64,000 bases of DNA from Dermatemys mawii (GCA_007922305.1 ML677348.1:16135442-16199441), one strand, 5' to 3'. Shown: positions 33,346 to 45,230, counted from the stretch's first letter. Translations and numbers: made by a program. Notes: generated by a model from the sequence alone, not told the origin.

Positions 33346-34431
33346 CCAACTGTGATGGTGCTGTTCCTGGTGTGACCCACTAAGAGTGTCAGATCAGGAC
33401 AAATTGCTTCCAAAAGGGCAACTAGAGCCCAAGGCTGGGGTTTCTCTGCCCTAAAGGCAAACCAATCCAGCCGAACAGAAACGACTTTGGTTTTGCCCCA
33501 CTGGCTAGCCACAAGTCACACAAGCAATTCCCTTAGACACTCCAGTTTCCCAGTATCACCACCAGCAGCCACCTGCCCTGGGGACAAATGGTTATGAAAA
33601 CCAATACCCCAAATAAAGAAGATAGTTCTCCCCAATTCCAAAGAATCAGGCCCCAGACCCAGGTCAACATACAAATCAGATCTCACCCACAAATCACGCT
33701 GTAGCCAATCCTTTAGAATCTAAAATCTAAAGGTTTATTATACAAGGAAAAAGATATAGGTGAGGGTTAGGATGGTTAAAGGAAATCAAATACGTGCAGT
33801 AATGGCTTGCATCAGTTGTAGAATAACTGCAGGTTCAAATCAGAGTCTCTGGAATACATTTCCTGGAGGAATGGGTCATCAGTCCTTTGGCCAGAGCGCC
33901 CCTTTGTAGCAAAGTCCCATCCAGAAGTAGGAGCCAGGCTGGCGACTGGAGATTGAAGACAAAAAGGGGATGGGGTACCACCCTTTTATATCCTTCCCAG
34001 GTGCAGGAATGTTCTTTGTCCTTCGCTGTGGAAACTTACAGCAAAATGGAGTCTGAGTCACTTGGGCAATTCCTGCCCCCCTTGCTAAGACACAGGATGT
34101 GTCTGCCTTTCCTTAATGGGTCCATTGTACAGCTGATAGTCCTTAATGGGCCATGAAGCATGGCAAGCAACGCTTAACACCAAGGACTCTGAAATGTCCC
34201 CAACAGCATAGCACAATATTTGGAAAGACAGACAGTATAGAGTCAATATTCATAACTTCAACTACAAAAATGATACACACATACAGATAGCATATTCATA
34301 ATCAGCAGATCATAATCTGGTCGTAGACACCTTATATGACCCCCTTTACCTAATATTTGGTGCCACTACAGGACCTTGGTTGCACCAATGGTCTATATGA
34401 TCCCAGATAATTTCAGTAACATGACACCAAC
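33346..34431 (-). mobile_element. Solo LTR with 5-bp target duplication
   Basis: Element 33351-34426 (1,076 bp) starts TGTGATGGTGCTG and ends GTAACATGACA, with CCAAC at 33346-33350 and 34427-34431. AATAAA on the minus strand (reversed within GGTTTATTATAC near 33732) gives the orientation. The right part (AATATTCATAACTTCAACTA, ATACACACATACAGATAGCA) matches the LTR at 53838-55077. It has no internal coding genes, so it is a solo LTR of an endogenous LTR element. It post-dates the hAT that hosts it. Confidence 0.88.
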
Positions 34432-34869
34432 CACCTGGCCCGGCCCCGGCCCCCTCACCACATCACTGCTCGGAGCTAGGCACGCTACTGCAACAATCCC
34501 CTGGAGCACACAAGGTGTCTGACCCGGAGCCAGACACGCCGTCGCGCAGCCCTGCCCCCCAGAGCAATGCTCGTGTGACATGCTGAGTCTGTGGGAGAGG
34601 GGAACAGTTTGGGAGGGGGGAGGAGCAGCCTCCCCAGCTGGAGCTCAGGGACCGCTGGCCCGCCCTGCATTAGGGTGTGCCTGGGCACACCCGGCACACT
34701 TCATGCACACGCCTATGACCCTGATATAGTAGGTGCTGTATAACTCACAGGAGAACATGGTTCCTTCAGACTATGGCCCCGGCCCTGCAAATGACTCCTC
34801 ACTGGTAAAACCTTGTGCTGTTGCAGACTGCCGACTGAAGCTGGGTGGGGTGCTATATGCTTTTATCTA

Positions 34870-35045
34870 TAGATCTTAAAGTGCAGTGCTGAAGATAGCA
34901 AGTAACATTATCCAGTTTTACTGGTGGGGAAACTGATGCACAGAGAGATTAAGTGAGTTGCACTAAATCACACAGTGGATCAGTTCCAGAGATGGGAATA
35001 GAAGCTAGTTTTCCTAACTCCCCGGTCTTTTGCTATAGAGCATGG
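34870..35045 (-). mobile_element. MIR SINE fragment
   Basis: GGTGGGGAAACTGATGCACA, GAGAGATTAAGTGAGTTGCA and GATGGGAATAGAAGCTAG are the reversed MIR core and 5' half. MIR is an ancient tRNA-derived SINE shared by amniotes, mobilised by L2. Confidence 0.8.
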
Positions 35046-36873
35046 TAATTACCTGTAGGCAAAGTTAGCACAAGCTTCTCATTTATCAGTATTTATGTCC
35101 TATGATCCTCAGGCTTTCAATCTGAATCACATAATTAAGCAGACGAAAAAAAAAATAAAATAAAAAGACTGTAACTACTACATCAGTCACAAAGCCTTGA
35201 AGGCAAAACGAAGAAAATATGAAAGGAAGCAGCCACAAACAGAATTGTACCATGTGTATCATGTCTGAAAATGGAATTGAAACTTTAACCATTTTCACCT
35301 TTTCCCACAGCTCACAGTTTTTAATAATGAGGCTGACGGATTTACGACATTTCAGTTGACCGCTATGGATGGCACATAATTACTGAATATAGATATGGTG
35401 CTTATTTTCAGATCATCTTGAACAGTCATTTTAGTCTAAAGTCACTCACTGCGATACCTGAAACTTTGTTGATAATTTCATAGGTTAATGTTTCCTTCCT
35501 GCAGCCTTCTGTGTGGAAAGGGAACGTAGATACAGAATGCACACACAGGCCCCCTATCTGTGTCTAATATTTAGCCAGCATTATTAATATTATCATTTGT
35601 AAAGGGGCACAATGGGCTGATGTGTTTCGCGGTATTCTGCTGGGGCACAGAATGGCGGTGGCATCACTAAACAGCTGCTGGTACAGTCATAGGCCTTAGT
35701 AGCTTATCTTGCATGAGAGAGATGTATTTTTGTTGGACCTCCCCTGCACTCTACCTTACGCCATCCTCAAAACCACCCTCTGCAGCAGGAAGCAGGAAAC
35801 CCTGCTGAGTTGTCTTCAGAGGTGTACATGGGTGTAAAACAACTGTACAGACTCCCAAAATGTCATCCTTCCCCATGCATGGCAGATCTGCACTGATTCC
35901 ACTGCAGTCAACGCACTCCACACCTAGTTGAGAAGGGGTTGAGATCACTATATTGCCACAAGGGTGTGTGGAGATGTACAGTTATAAGATGAAGTCTCTG
36001 TCTAAAGGAGTTTTTCAATACGGCTCCTAAGGTATCAGGTAACGAGAGCAATTACTATGCAACTAGGATGAAGTAATATTAATATGGGAGTGATTTTTCT
36101 ATTGACTGCATTAAGGCTCTGAGCCTGCCTGTATGAACCAGATGTTTGCAGAAACAGACTGAGCTGAGTGCTTCTGCACTTAAAAGAGCTGAGACCTCAC
36201 TCTTATAAAACCTGACACCTGGATGTTTATTACTATTTACATCAGACTCCCCAAGTCTTACAATAATCTACTTCTCTAATGAGCTACTTGTGGTTATTAA
36301 AATAGGTAAATAGAATAAAAATAGATAAAATAGAGAAATTGGAAATCGAAGGTAGCCTTACATATTCCTCAGGCAATCTAGGAAAATTTGTCAAGGATTA
36401 TCATTGTCTAAACCCATTCTAATCTTAACATGTTTAGTTTTCAGGCATTTACTGTCAATTACTGTATCCTCTGATACTTTTATTTCTTTTTGCATCGTCA
36501 GTAAAAAAGACTAACAACTTTTTTCTCTCGTCACTGGATTTCACAATTGTGGCTTCAGATGCGTGGTCTGAACTATATGTCTTAAAGTGCATTGCATTAC
36601 ATTTCATTACCTGTAATGCTAGCATGAAGTATCAGAATGAAAGCGGTAATAAAATGAATGCCACACTTCAAAGTGAACAAATGACGAAAAAGAGAAGCAT
36701 CAACGTGCTAAATCATGTCATGTATTTCTGAATTAGCATAACGTCTAATAAGCCTAGATTTCAAAACAATTTAATGCAGAGTGTACATGGATTCTTGATT
36801 AATTAGTTTATTTCCTAATTACAGCTCTGACATATCTTTAATATCTTTGCTTCAAAAACCCGAGTTACTATTA
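35046..36873. other. No gene recognised
   Basis: AT-rich. Around 35770-35930 there are decayed MITE-like words (GGGTGTAAAACAACTGTACA). The 60-codon frame at 36549-36731 has no motif. An A-rich tract lies at 35144-35165. Confidence 0.5.
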
Positions 36874-37342
36874 AGTTTTTTCCAGTTTTGACAGATTAAA
36901 GTTTAATCATTAAACCCATAACAGCATCAAAAAAACAAACAAACAGAAAAACCCTCCTCTCATAACTGCAGTTTGCTTCTACATCCATATGGTAGTCAGA
37001 CTTTCTCAACATGATCCACTTATGTTGATTCCAGCACAAGCAAATTAAAGCACAATTCTTATAGCCAATGGGCTCCCTATAGCTTCTTTAGATCAAATTC
37101 TCTTACTTTCAGTACAGACAATTTTTCTAAATTACCCTCTGGAACATCATGTACAGCCTCTGACAGACTCCTCTGTCAAGTAGCTTTCCCAGAGCATGTA
37201 GGAACTAATTATAAGTTTCGATACCACTGCATTTTTGTTCATCGTAAAACATATTCTTTTCCTAATAGAAATTTGACTTGTGTAGCCATAATTGAATGTG
37301 CCTAGCTGTTATGGGTTTAATCTGTCAAAACTGGAAAAAACT
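36874..37342. repeat. 38-bp perfect inverted repeat enclosing about 380 bp
   Basis: The right arm 37305-37342 is the exact reverse complement of the left arm 36874-36900 plus 36915-36925. The left arm is interrupted by a 14-bp insertion (GTTTAATCATTAAA, 36901-36914). Outer ends read AGTTTTTTCCAGTTTTGACA. I see no target duplication and no known family. It could be a DNA-transposon remnant or a segmental inverted duplication. Confidence 0.8.
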
Positions 37343-37716
37343 GGTTTGCCTAATGAAGAAGTACAGGAGTATGAATAATCAGCCAAGAGCAATTGTGTTA
37401 CTACACTTAGCAAAGAAAAGTTGGTCCTGTTGATCACAACACAGTAAACTGAGATCATGGAAAATGAGGTATATGTCAATTAGCTATGAGATGAGGCTTC
37501 TTCTGGCAATTTGGCATCCATAAGGTAGTTACTAGAACTTATTCTTAGAACACATGCATGATGTAAAGAGTAAGTAACCAGAGAAGACCTTGTTTTACAT
37601 ATTTTGAAACACATTTTTAAAAATAAAAAAGTCTACCTGCTCTAACATCTGCAAAGATTATGCCACAATAAATTAAAAGGGGACAAGTAAAGTCAGGGTC
37701 GCCACTGTGAGAAGGG
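37343..37716. other. No gene recognised
   Basis: AT-rich spacer between the inverted repeat and the MITE. Confidence 0.5.
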
Positions 37717-37970
37717 GCATTACGTCTACGCTGCATTTAAAAACTCCCAGCTGGCCCAAGCCAGCTGACTCAAGTTAGGGGGTTGTTTAATTGTGATATA
37801 GATATATTTGGGTAAGCCCTGAGACCCTCCCATCTTGCAGGTTTCTAGAGCTCAGGCTCCTGCCAAAGTACCTGCACTGCAGTTAAACAGCCCCTTAGCC
37901 TGAGCCCTGTGAGCCCACATCAGCTAGCACGAGCCAGCTGTGGATTTTTACTTGCAGTCTAGACATATCT
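37717..37970. mobile_element. Palindromic MITE, about 255 bp
   Basis: Left TACGTCTACGCTGCATTTAA and right CTTGCAGTCTAGACATATC are inverted. Inside, CAGCTGGCCCAAGCCAGCTG at the left is mirrored by CAGCTAGCACGAGCCAGCTG at the right, and GGGTAAGCCCTGAGACCCTC by text around CTAGAGCTCAGGCTCCTGCC. A well-represented turtle non-autonomous DNA transposon type. Confidence 0.8.
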
Positions 37971-38019
37971 TTGTCACTCTCGGCCTAAGGGTATTTAGGC
38001 TCCTCACTTCTATTGATTT

Positions 38020-38150
38020 CTGTGCTTCAGTTCCTGATATGTAAAATGGGGAAAATAGTACTTCCCCACTTCTCAGAAGTGTTGTGAGGCTAAATATAGA
38101 TTTTAAGGAACTCAGTATGGTAACTGGGGCTTATAAGTATCTAAGACAGA
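38020..38150 (+). mobile_element. MIR SINE, 3' half
   Basis: CTGTGCTTCAGTTCCTGATA, GTAAAATGGGGAAAATAGTA and GTGTTGTGAGGCTAAATATA are the MIR core and 3' half in forward orientation, ending in the amniote-type ATAAGTATCTAAG tail. Confidence 0.75.
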
Positions 38151-39860
38151 TATATAACTAGGAGCTGAAGACATTAGAATCTTTTATAACTAGCTGGGTT
38201 CTAGAATGTAGAGTATTTTAGACAGCAGGGAACTAGGCTTTATGTTCTTTGTAATTGTTTCTTAACGCTCTAGATTAAATTTTTGTTACCTTTCAAGTAC
38301 TGTACTTTTTCATTATTTTATTCATGATCAATTACTTGAGAAAATTAGAATGGTTATAGCACTCAAAGGTCAGAAACAAAATACAGCTATAATAGTGGAA
38401 GAAAAACTCTGGATGACGGTGGCAAGTTAATTCAGAGCTAAAGTACCGTTCATTTTTACCAACACCTGCTGTTTAAAATCAACATTCCTCATCCAATATC
38501 CCTATAAATGCCTATGTGTGGGGTATTTACTACAGTACTAGTCAAAATATGATTTTTTTCCCTGTTTTGTTTATTTCAAAAGGTAAAAACCTCAGCCAAT
38601 CTGCAACATGAATGCAAGGATCTAATACTAATAGCTTTAGAGTATGTAAACTGGTGAAAGTATTCCCAGGCCCAAAAGAACTATCCCCTAATATAGCATT
38701 GCAAACCAGTGAGCAGCCATCCAGCAGCCCATCCACTGTTCATTTGCTATAATGGATTCAAATAATCAAAATGGTTTAATCAAAATCAGGAGGATAAGGG
38801 CTAACTAGTGGATACTCAATCCAGATAAGACTGAAATGTTGATTGGTTGGGAGAAATAATTGGAAGATAGGACAAGTACAACATCTGCTCTGCTTGGAGT
38901 GTCTGCCTATTGTTGTCTCTCGTCATGCAATGTAGGAGTCTGTTTAGATTCTCAGCTGCAACTATACAAGAAACAATTGGGTGTTTGATCCCCCCTTTTA
39001 CATATGACCATAATGTTGTGACCATTTATCACAGATATGGACTTTGCCACTATCATCCATACCTTTGTTGTTTTGATATTAGATCAATGCAATGTGATCC
39101 ACATAGCTTTAAAATGTAATCCTAGCTAGAAAGTATACTTCCTCAAACTCTTACTACCAGTTGAGTGCAGTTCCTTTATTGTTTTCTACTGTACTCTGAG
39201 AATACTTTAGTAAACTAAAACATGTAGGATGGCTCACAACTGGCTAGGGTGTTTGTCATGTGCTATCAGTGCAATTAAGTGAACTGTTTACAAGCTAAAA
39301 ACTCTGTAGCACATAAACTGGCGAAATGAGATTACAAGGGAAGTAATCTTCCTAATTATCTATTCATTTATAATTCATGGATCACCCTTGTGCCTAAACA
39401 CTATTTGCGCTAATTAAGAATAGCATTAATTCCATATGAAAGTACTGTGTTCTCCATTGCTTATGCTATTGTCTTTAAATGGGTTTGTTCCTGATTGTCT
39501 CCAGGGAAGATGTTGCTTGCTGTTATTCTGCAGCTAGAAAACCCAGACTGAAACATCTTATGCAAAGATATACAAACCCAATAGCTGGGAAGACTTGGGC
39601 TGACCCTCTAGTTTCCAAGGGGTAGGGAACCCCACAGCAGTTCACTTACCATTGAGAACATTTAGCCCCACATTCCACTTTGGGCTCTGACACATCCATA
39701 GCATTGGGCTGCAGGTAGGGAGCTAGCCTTTGGGCTCACTAGCTATTTATACTGATGTGTGAACAAGTCCTCCGTCAAAGATAGCTGTGAGGGACAGTTA
39801 GGGGCCATGTTTTAGACATGGCCCTTAAATTTAAACTTCTTTTGGGAAGCTTTGGCAATA
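38151..39860. other. No gene recognised
   Basis: AT-rich. Opposed frames of 64-69 codons at 38542-39119 are mutual shadows without motifs. Confidence 0.5.
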
Positions 39861-40099
39861 CATGATAGGGCTGAAACAAGTTGTGCTGCGGTGCATGGGA
39901 GCATGGGATCAACGTCCCAGTTTGCAGCTGTCTCCATCTCATAATGTTCTCTCTAGCCCATAATTTTCACAACTCTTTTTTCAAACTCTCACAAGCCTGC
40001 ACGGCCCTCCTGGCTGTCCACCATCTCTGACAGAAGCCTAGAGCCTGCCCAGCTCGGCCCTGTCATAAGTGTTGCGAGCACAAGGCTCCCGATCCTGGA

Positions 40100-41240
40100 G
40101 TATTTGCAGAGCCATAGGAAGAACCAAATGATTAGAAAACATGATTCCGGAGGAGAGATTGCTGTGGGACATACCAAGAACCAATTCAAGATGGTTGGCG
40201 GCATTCACGGAGCAACTGCAGATGGTGGAGCACTGCTTCTGGGCCCAAGAAAGAAGCACTGAATGGCAGGGTTGCATCATAATGCAGGTTTGGCAGGATG
40301 AGCAGTGGCTGCAGAACTTTCAGATGCACAACGCCGTATTCTTGCATCTGTACATTGACCTTCCTAGTCCTCCGGCACGGGGACAGCAAAAATTGCTGCA
40401 CTGACAGTGAAGAAGGAAGTGGTGATTGTCCTGTGGAAACTTAGAATGCCAGAATGCTACTGGTCAGTCAGGAATCAAGTTATAGTAGGGAAATCCACTA
40501 TGGGTGCCAGTGTGATGCAAATGTGCAGGACTGTAACTCTCAGCAATGTGCAATGTGCAGGACATAGTGGAGGGATTTGCAGCAATGGAGTGGAGTGGAG
40601 CAGTAGACAGTACGCATATCCCAAGTTTGGTACCAGACCACCTGCCACAGAATACATCAACTGAAAGGGCTATTTTTCCATGGTTATGTGAGCATTGGTG
40701 GATCACCAGGGACACCTCGCAGACATTAGTGTGGGCTGGTCAGGAAAGGTGCATGCATTTTGAAGGACTGTCCAGAAAGCTACAAGCCGGGATTTTCTTT
40801 CCTGATTGGTGGATTACCAAGGGCAATGCTGAAATGCCAATATTATCCTAGAGGACCCAGCCTACCCCTTACTCCCCTGTCTCATGAAGCCGTACACGGG
40901 TCACCTCAACAGCACCAAAGAATGATTCACCTACCAGCTTACCAGGTGCAGAATAGCAGTTGAATGTGCTTTTGGGTCATCTGAAGGGGCATTGATTACT
41001 CACAAGATTGGACCTCAGTGAGAAAAACATGCCAATGATTATAGCTGCCTGCTGTGTCCTGCATAATCTACATGAAACAGAGTGGAGACAGTTTCCATCC
41101 GGGTGGAGGTGGAACATCTGTTGGCTGAATCTGAGCACTCGGACAGAAGGGCTATTAGAGGAAATCAGCTCAGAGCTGTACAATTTAGGGAGGCTTTAAA
41201 AGACCATTTCAACACTGAGCCAGAGCAATGTGTTGTTGTA
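40100..41240 (+). pseudogene. PIF/Harbinger transposase (HARBI1-like) pseudogene
   Basis: A nuclease-like DDE transposase that cuts and joins element ends. In order: WQDEQWLQNFQMHNAVFLHL (about 40290-40350); VVIVLWKLRMPECYWSVRNQ and VIVGKSTMGASVMQMCRTV (40416-40530), the helix-turn-helix-like part; IVEGFAAMEWSGAVDSTHIP (40560-40625), where the D of AVDSTHI is the first catalytic residue; a KLQAGIFFPDWWI stretch (about 40780); reversed-frame traces of the YPLLPWLMKPYTGHL region (about 40860-40910); and NMPMIIAACCVLHNLHE (41028-41078), the conserved C-terminal helix. Frameshifts near 40405, 40545, 40750 and 40850 and a ruined second catalytic Asp (the VHDARVF region) show it is dead. No start is assigned. 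Confidence 0.88.
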
Positions 41241-42438
41241 GTGCGCTCTGCCTGGCCCTGCTCTTTTGTGACATGATAGAAATCATGTGGTGATTGCTCT
41301 ACATACTGGAACACAACATTGTCAGTGCACTGATTAATTTTGTTTGAGAATCATCACATGAGCTGTGTGACATGAGTGAGTTGTGTTGAACAGTCGGCAG
41401 CACATGTTGTGAACTCATAAAGATGAATTATGTTCCAAATTATTGGATTTCTGTTCGGTAGCAAAATCCATGCAAAAACCCCTGTGCAATTTTAGAACAA
41501 ATACATTAAAAACTTAATAAATTAAGAAGAGAACAGAACTTATGAAGGGGAAAGGACATTCATGTCCATTTCAGGTACACACATACCAACCATGGCTCTC
41601 ACTGGTCAGTGTATGTGAAACTGTGATTGTGTTTTATGTCCCTGGGGGTGGAGCGGTAGAGGTAATGCAGCAACCCCTGATGTCATGTGCAATGTTGGTG
41701 GGGGATAGATAGAGGTCCTGGTATTGAGTTCTCAGTGGGCAGCAGAGGGAGGTGAGACTGGGATTATTGAACCTGCAGGTCGACCAGAGCCTGTAGCTTC
41801 TCTGTTTGCTGTCTGAGATGCCCCATTATGTCCTGATGCATCTTCCTCTCCTTTTCCTGCTCTGGGTCTTTCTCCCATCCATTCTTTCCTTCTCTAGGTT
41901 GGGCACAATTTTCATTCTCCAGGCCCTTATGATTTGATACAGCCTTGGCTTGCAGGATCTCACTGACCATACCACCATGAGCCCCCTTCTTTCTCCTCTT
42001 ATCTAGCTCAGGCATTCCATGGGAATGGAGAGGGAGCCCCTGAAGGACTCAGTGATAGCGACTACCAATAAACACACAGAGGTATCATTGTGAGCTTATT
42101 CACTACAGAAAGTGAAACTCCTTTTGCTCCCCTGAAGTTTTAAGCATTGCATTCTCACTTCTCCTTAGGAGTGCTTGTGCATGGCACCGGTCACAGCACC
42201 AGCCATAATGAGTATGGCCTGCCGGAGGATGGGGAAATGAGGAGGTGGTTGCTTGGGTGCATGATTCTAGTAGTGTAGAGCAATGGCACTGAATACTGGC
42301 ACCATTTTCCATAGGCAATGGTGATTTTAGCTGATATCTCACTTGTGAGGCTAGCAAAGGTACAGAGAACACAGCTCCTGCTGGCATCCCAAACCTGCCC
42401 AGACCCGTATCCTGCTAGCCTGTTTATTGCAATGGTTT

Positions 42439-43147
42439 TGTAGTGGGTGGTCACCCCCCTCTAGCCTCAGAGGGCTTAAAACAGCCCAGGAGAGGGCTTT
42501 GGCTGGGAACAAGCAGCTCCCAGGCTAATTGGGAAGGCAGCCACAGCTAGGGCCAGACCCAGTTAGGAGGCAGCTGGCCCTGATAAAAGGACTGTTAGTT
42601 TAGAGCCCAGCTAGAGAGAGAGTCTCCTCCTCTAGGTGTGGAGGCAGACTGGCCTGGCTGCTGGGGAAGCTTGAGAAGGTACCGGGGGTGGGATGATGGC
42701 GGGGAAGCCAGAGGAGCTGGGAAACTCCAGGTTTGCAACTCCTCAGCCTGCAGGGCCTAGGAGATGGCCAAAAAGGGGTGCTGAGGTTGTAGGGGGCAGC
42801 CCATGGGTAGGCAGAGGCAGCGGCCCCAAACCCTCCTTGCATATGATGACTGGATTATACAGACTGCAGCTGGCCCCCCAGTGAAAGGGGGCTAGATGGT
42901 GACTGACAGTATCCTAGACTGAGGCAAGGTGGGACTCAGAGGGTTGGGGGTTCCCTGGGCAGGGGAGACCCAGAGCTAGATTGTGGGGGTACTGCAGAGG
43001 TGCAGCACCACAGGAAAGAGGGCACGGGGTCTGGTAGGAACACAGGGCCAGCGGCAAGCAGGACACTGGCCTGCAGAGGGTGCTCCAGATGCTGAAAGAG
43101 CTGATTCCCTGGACAACCAGCAGGAGGCGCTGCAGGGGTGTGTCACA
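42439..43147 (+). mobile_element. Solo LTR-like insertion in the Harbinger relic
   Basis: GC-rich 0.7 kb block starting TGTAGTGGGTGGTCACC and ending near GGGGTGTGTCACA. A TATA-like GATAAAAGG lies near 42582, and ERV-like text AGCCCAGCTAGAGAGAGAGT and GAGCTGATTCCCTGGACAAC is present. It splits the Myb/SANT pseudogene. I could not find a clean 5-bp duplication, so its exact ends are uncertain. Confidence 0.6.
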
Positions 43148-43222
43148 GCTTCACTACAGGTACCTACTGAAATTATCACGGAGTGGCATGGGAAAGTGTC
43201 CTACCACAGAGAAAAAGTCTAC

Positions 43223-43246
43223 AAGAAAGAAAGAAAGAAAGAAAAA
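43223..43246. repeat. (GAAA)n microsatellite
   Basis: About five AAAG units near the right side of the LTR-like insertion. Confidence 0.85.
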
Positions 43247-44330
43247 GTTCACAAGAGGACCGCAGAGTAACTTCCTGAAAGTTTCATCAGGATCTCTCAG
43301 GAGAATTCAAGGGACATCCCTTTGTACATAACAAACTTCTCCGCATACCATTCCCCCTCCCCCTGCCTTGATTTTGGAGACGCCATCCCTATAACTGAAA
43401 ATGTATCTCCATACTTACCTGAAGTTCCTTCCCCTGTATTGGGCTCACCTGTGCTCGACTGGCTAGATTGTGGTGGAGTCAAAAGCAGGTCCTGGCTCAC
43501 TCCACAGCCAGTCTTCCACAGTTGACAGTCCCCCTTACTCCCCTTGTCTACCATGCCCACTTCCTCGCTGTTCATGGCAGAGACCTGTGACTTGGGCTCC
43601 TCAGGCGTATCCAGAGTGCTATGCATAGTGGTGGTGGTCTCTCCACCAACGATAGCATTCAGCAATTTGTGAAAGCACAGGTATGCCTAACTGGATTAAT
43701 AGTTGCCTTCCTTTGCCTTCTGTTATGCCTGCCCACCTCCTTGGCTTTCACTCCGCACTGCTGCTGGTCCCTGTCATTGCCCTTTTTCTGCATCCCTTGA
43801 GCAATCTGCTTGTAGGTCTTGGGGCTCTGCCTGTACAACTTCTTCTCCCCACAGGCCCAGGATATCAACTATCTCCTGTCTACTCAAGGCAGGAGCACAT
43901 CTGGAGCATATAGCCAGCATGGTCAGCTAGGCAGTTACACTCAACAATGGAGAGTTGCTAGGTCTGCTCATCAAGCTAGGCAATCAGGAAAAGATATTTT
44001 AAAAATGTGTGAGACTTTAAATGGGAGGGGGCTTCCAGTCTGTGACCCCGGGGCAGTGGAGTTCACAATGGTGACCAGACTGGCCAGTGTGGGGCATTAT
44101 AAGACAGCTGCTGGAGGACAGCTAGGCTCAACATAAGTAGCACAGTGTTTATACCCCCCTTCGTTAGTATCATGTGTAGCTCTACACTGCTTGGGGAGGT
44201 AGTGGTATTACGTCAGTGTAACGGGGCACTTACATTGGTGTGAAAGCAATCTAAGTGTGGACGCATGCACACTAGGTCGACATAAACTGCCTTGCATCAA
44301 CCTAACTTGGTAGTGTAGACCAGGCTTTGC

Positions 44331-45230
44331 TATCCCTCATCATAAACATAATTTTCCTGAGAGTTGGATATTAATGTAGCTTCATAAATAAGCAACAGAA
44401 AATGACAAAATTATGCGAGAAATGGGACTACACTTTACATATGCTCTGGCACGAGACCAAAAGCACACTAAGCTATGTGACAGGGATGTTGTGAAATGAT
44501 TTTTATAAAAATAATTTCACTCATAAAATGAAATAAGTGTGACAAACTTGTTCTGATCCCTGCAAGCATTCTCTCGTCCTCACTTTTAAACCAGGTTTCT
44601 CCTTTTATTCAAACAATGTAGATCAGTAATAATTTTTTATATGATGAAAGAAGAGATTTTAAACAAAAACTGTATGAACTGGAGATAATGTATTCTCTAT
44701 TAACATTAGGTCAGTTCTCAGTTTATTCAGTCTGAATTAATCACAAGATTTAATCAGTCATTTTAGATATGTTTTTCCTTCCAGAGTATCCATGGAATTA
44801 ATTCAATAGCCACAAGCTAGTCCAGTAATTTTTGACACCGAAGATGCACAGGAGGGGAGTTTTCCAGCAATAGTGTGGTTTTCAGTTTGAAGCCTTGGAG
44901 TTATCAGATTTATAAATATCTAAAAACAATACCCTCTTCTGTGGGGTCTTATTATTCCATGCAGCCTTCAAAACAGAACTCATTGTCACTCATCCAGCTC
45001 CTGTTATAAGACATCATGGTTTGCTTCATATTGCATTCTCTGGAGCAGAAATTCTAATGAGACTGAATTAAATTGTATTAGAGAGATTACCTCTATTACT
45101 TTGTTAAAGTACTATTGTTAACATTGGGCACTCTACTCAGTTTATCCTAGCTTTAACATGCAAGATACTCTGTCAAAGCTTGCCCATTTAAATCAATGAG
45201 TGCAGTCATAATTCCCTTTCTGGGTCACAC
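44331..45230. other. No gene recognised
   Basis: AT-rich sequence between the Harbinger and Penelope-like relics. Confidence 0.5.

Larger units (their letters stand above)
32538..34725. mobile_element. hAT element with 8-bp target duplication and nested insertions
   Basis: Element 32546-34717 has perfect 10-bp inverted ends CATAGGCGTG (32546-32555) and CACGCCTATG (34708-34717) and is flanked by ACCCTGAT at 32538-32545 and 34718-34725. Subtracting the LTR (33351-34426) and the nested MITE (32720-32979) leaves roughly 0.8 kb, with a C-rich tandem repeat on the left and a GC-rich right part (34432-34717). No transposase motif is visible, so it is non-autonomous. Open frames in the C-rich part are composition artefacts. 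Confidence 0.9.
41764..43990 (-). pseudogene. Harbinger Myb/SANT-like partner protein pseudogene
   Basis: Harbinger elements need a second, DNA-binding protein with a Myb/SANT (trihelix-like) domain. Read on minus from about 43990: a decayed SRQEIVDILGLWGEE (frame-shifted, about 43880) and YRQSPKTYKQIAQGMQKKGN then DRDQQQCGVKAKEVG (43830-43720) form the SANT-like domain. An acidic/serine-rich middle (LLTPPQSSQSSTGEPNTGEG, about 43470) follows. The C-terminal coiled region KMHQDIMGHLRQQTEKLQAL then VDLQVQ ends at 41764. An LTR (42439-43147) separates the middle from the C-terminus. Frameshifts and the insertion make it non-functional. Confidence 0.82.
39861..44330. mobile_element. PIF/Harbinger transposon relic (two-gene type)
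   Basis: The stretch carries both genes expected of an autonomous PIF/Harbinger element: a DDE transposase on plus (40100-41240) and a Myb/SANT-like protein on minus (43990 back to 41764), converging tail to tail. The right end ends in GTAGTGTAGACCAGGCTTTG (near 44316), which matches the reversed TIR of the turtle Harbinger MITEs (CCCTGGTCTACACT at 22286). I could not find a matching left end, so the left limit is approximate. An LTR at 42439-43147 interrupts it. Elements like this are the probable source of proteins that moved the TTA/TAA-flanked MITEs. Confidence 0.8.

Noticed and set aside
32432..33375. Proline/serine-rich frames in the C-rich region
   Set aside because: They follow the 80-bp tandem repeat and the nested MITE. 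The same DNA is open in several frames, which is what C-rich sequence does.
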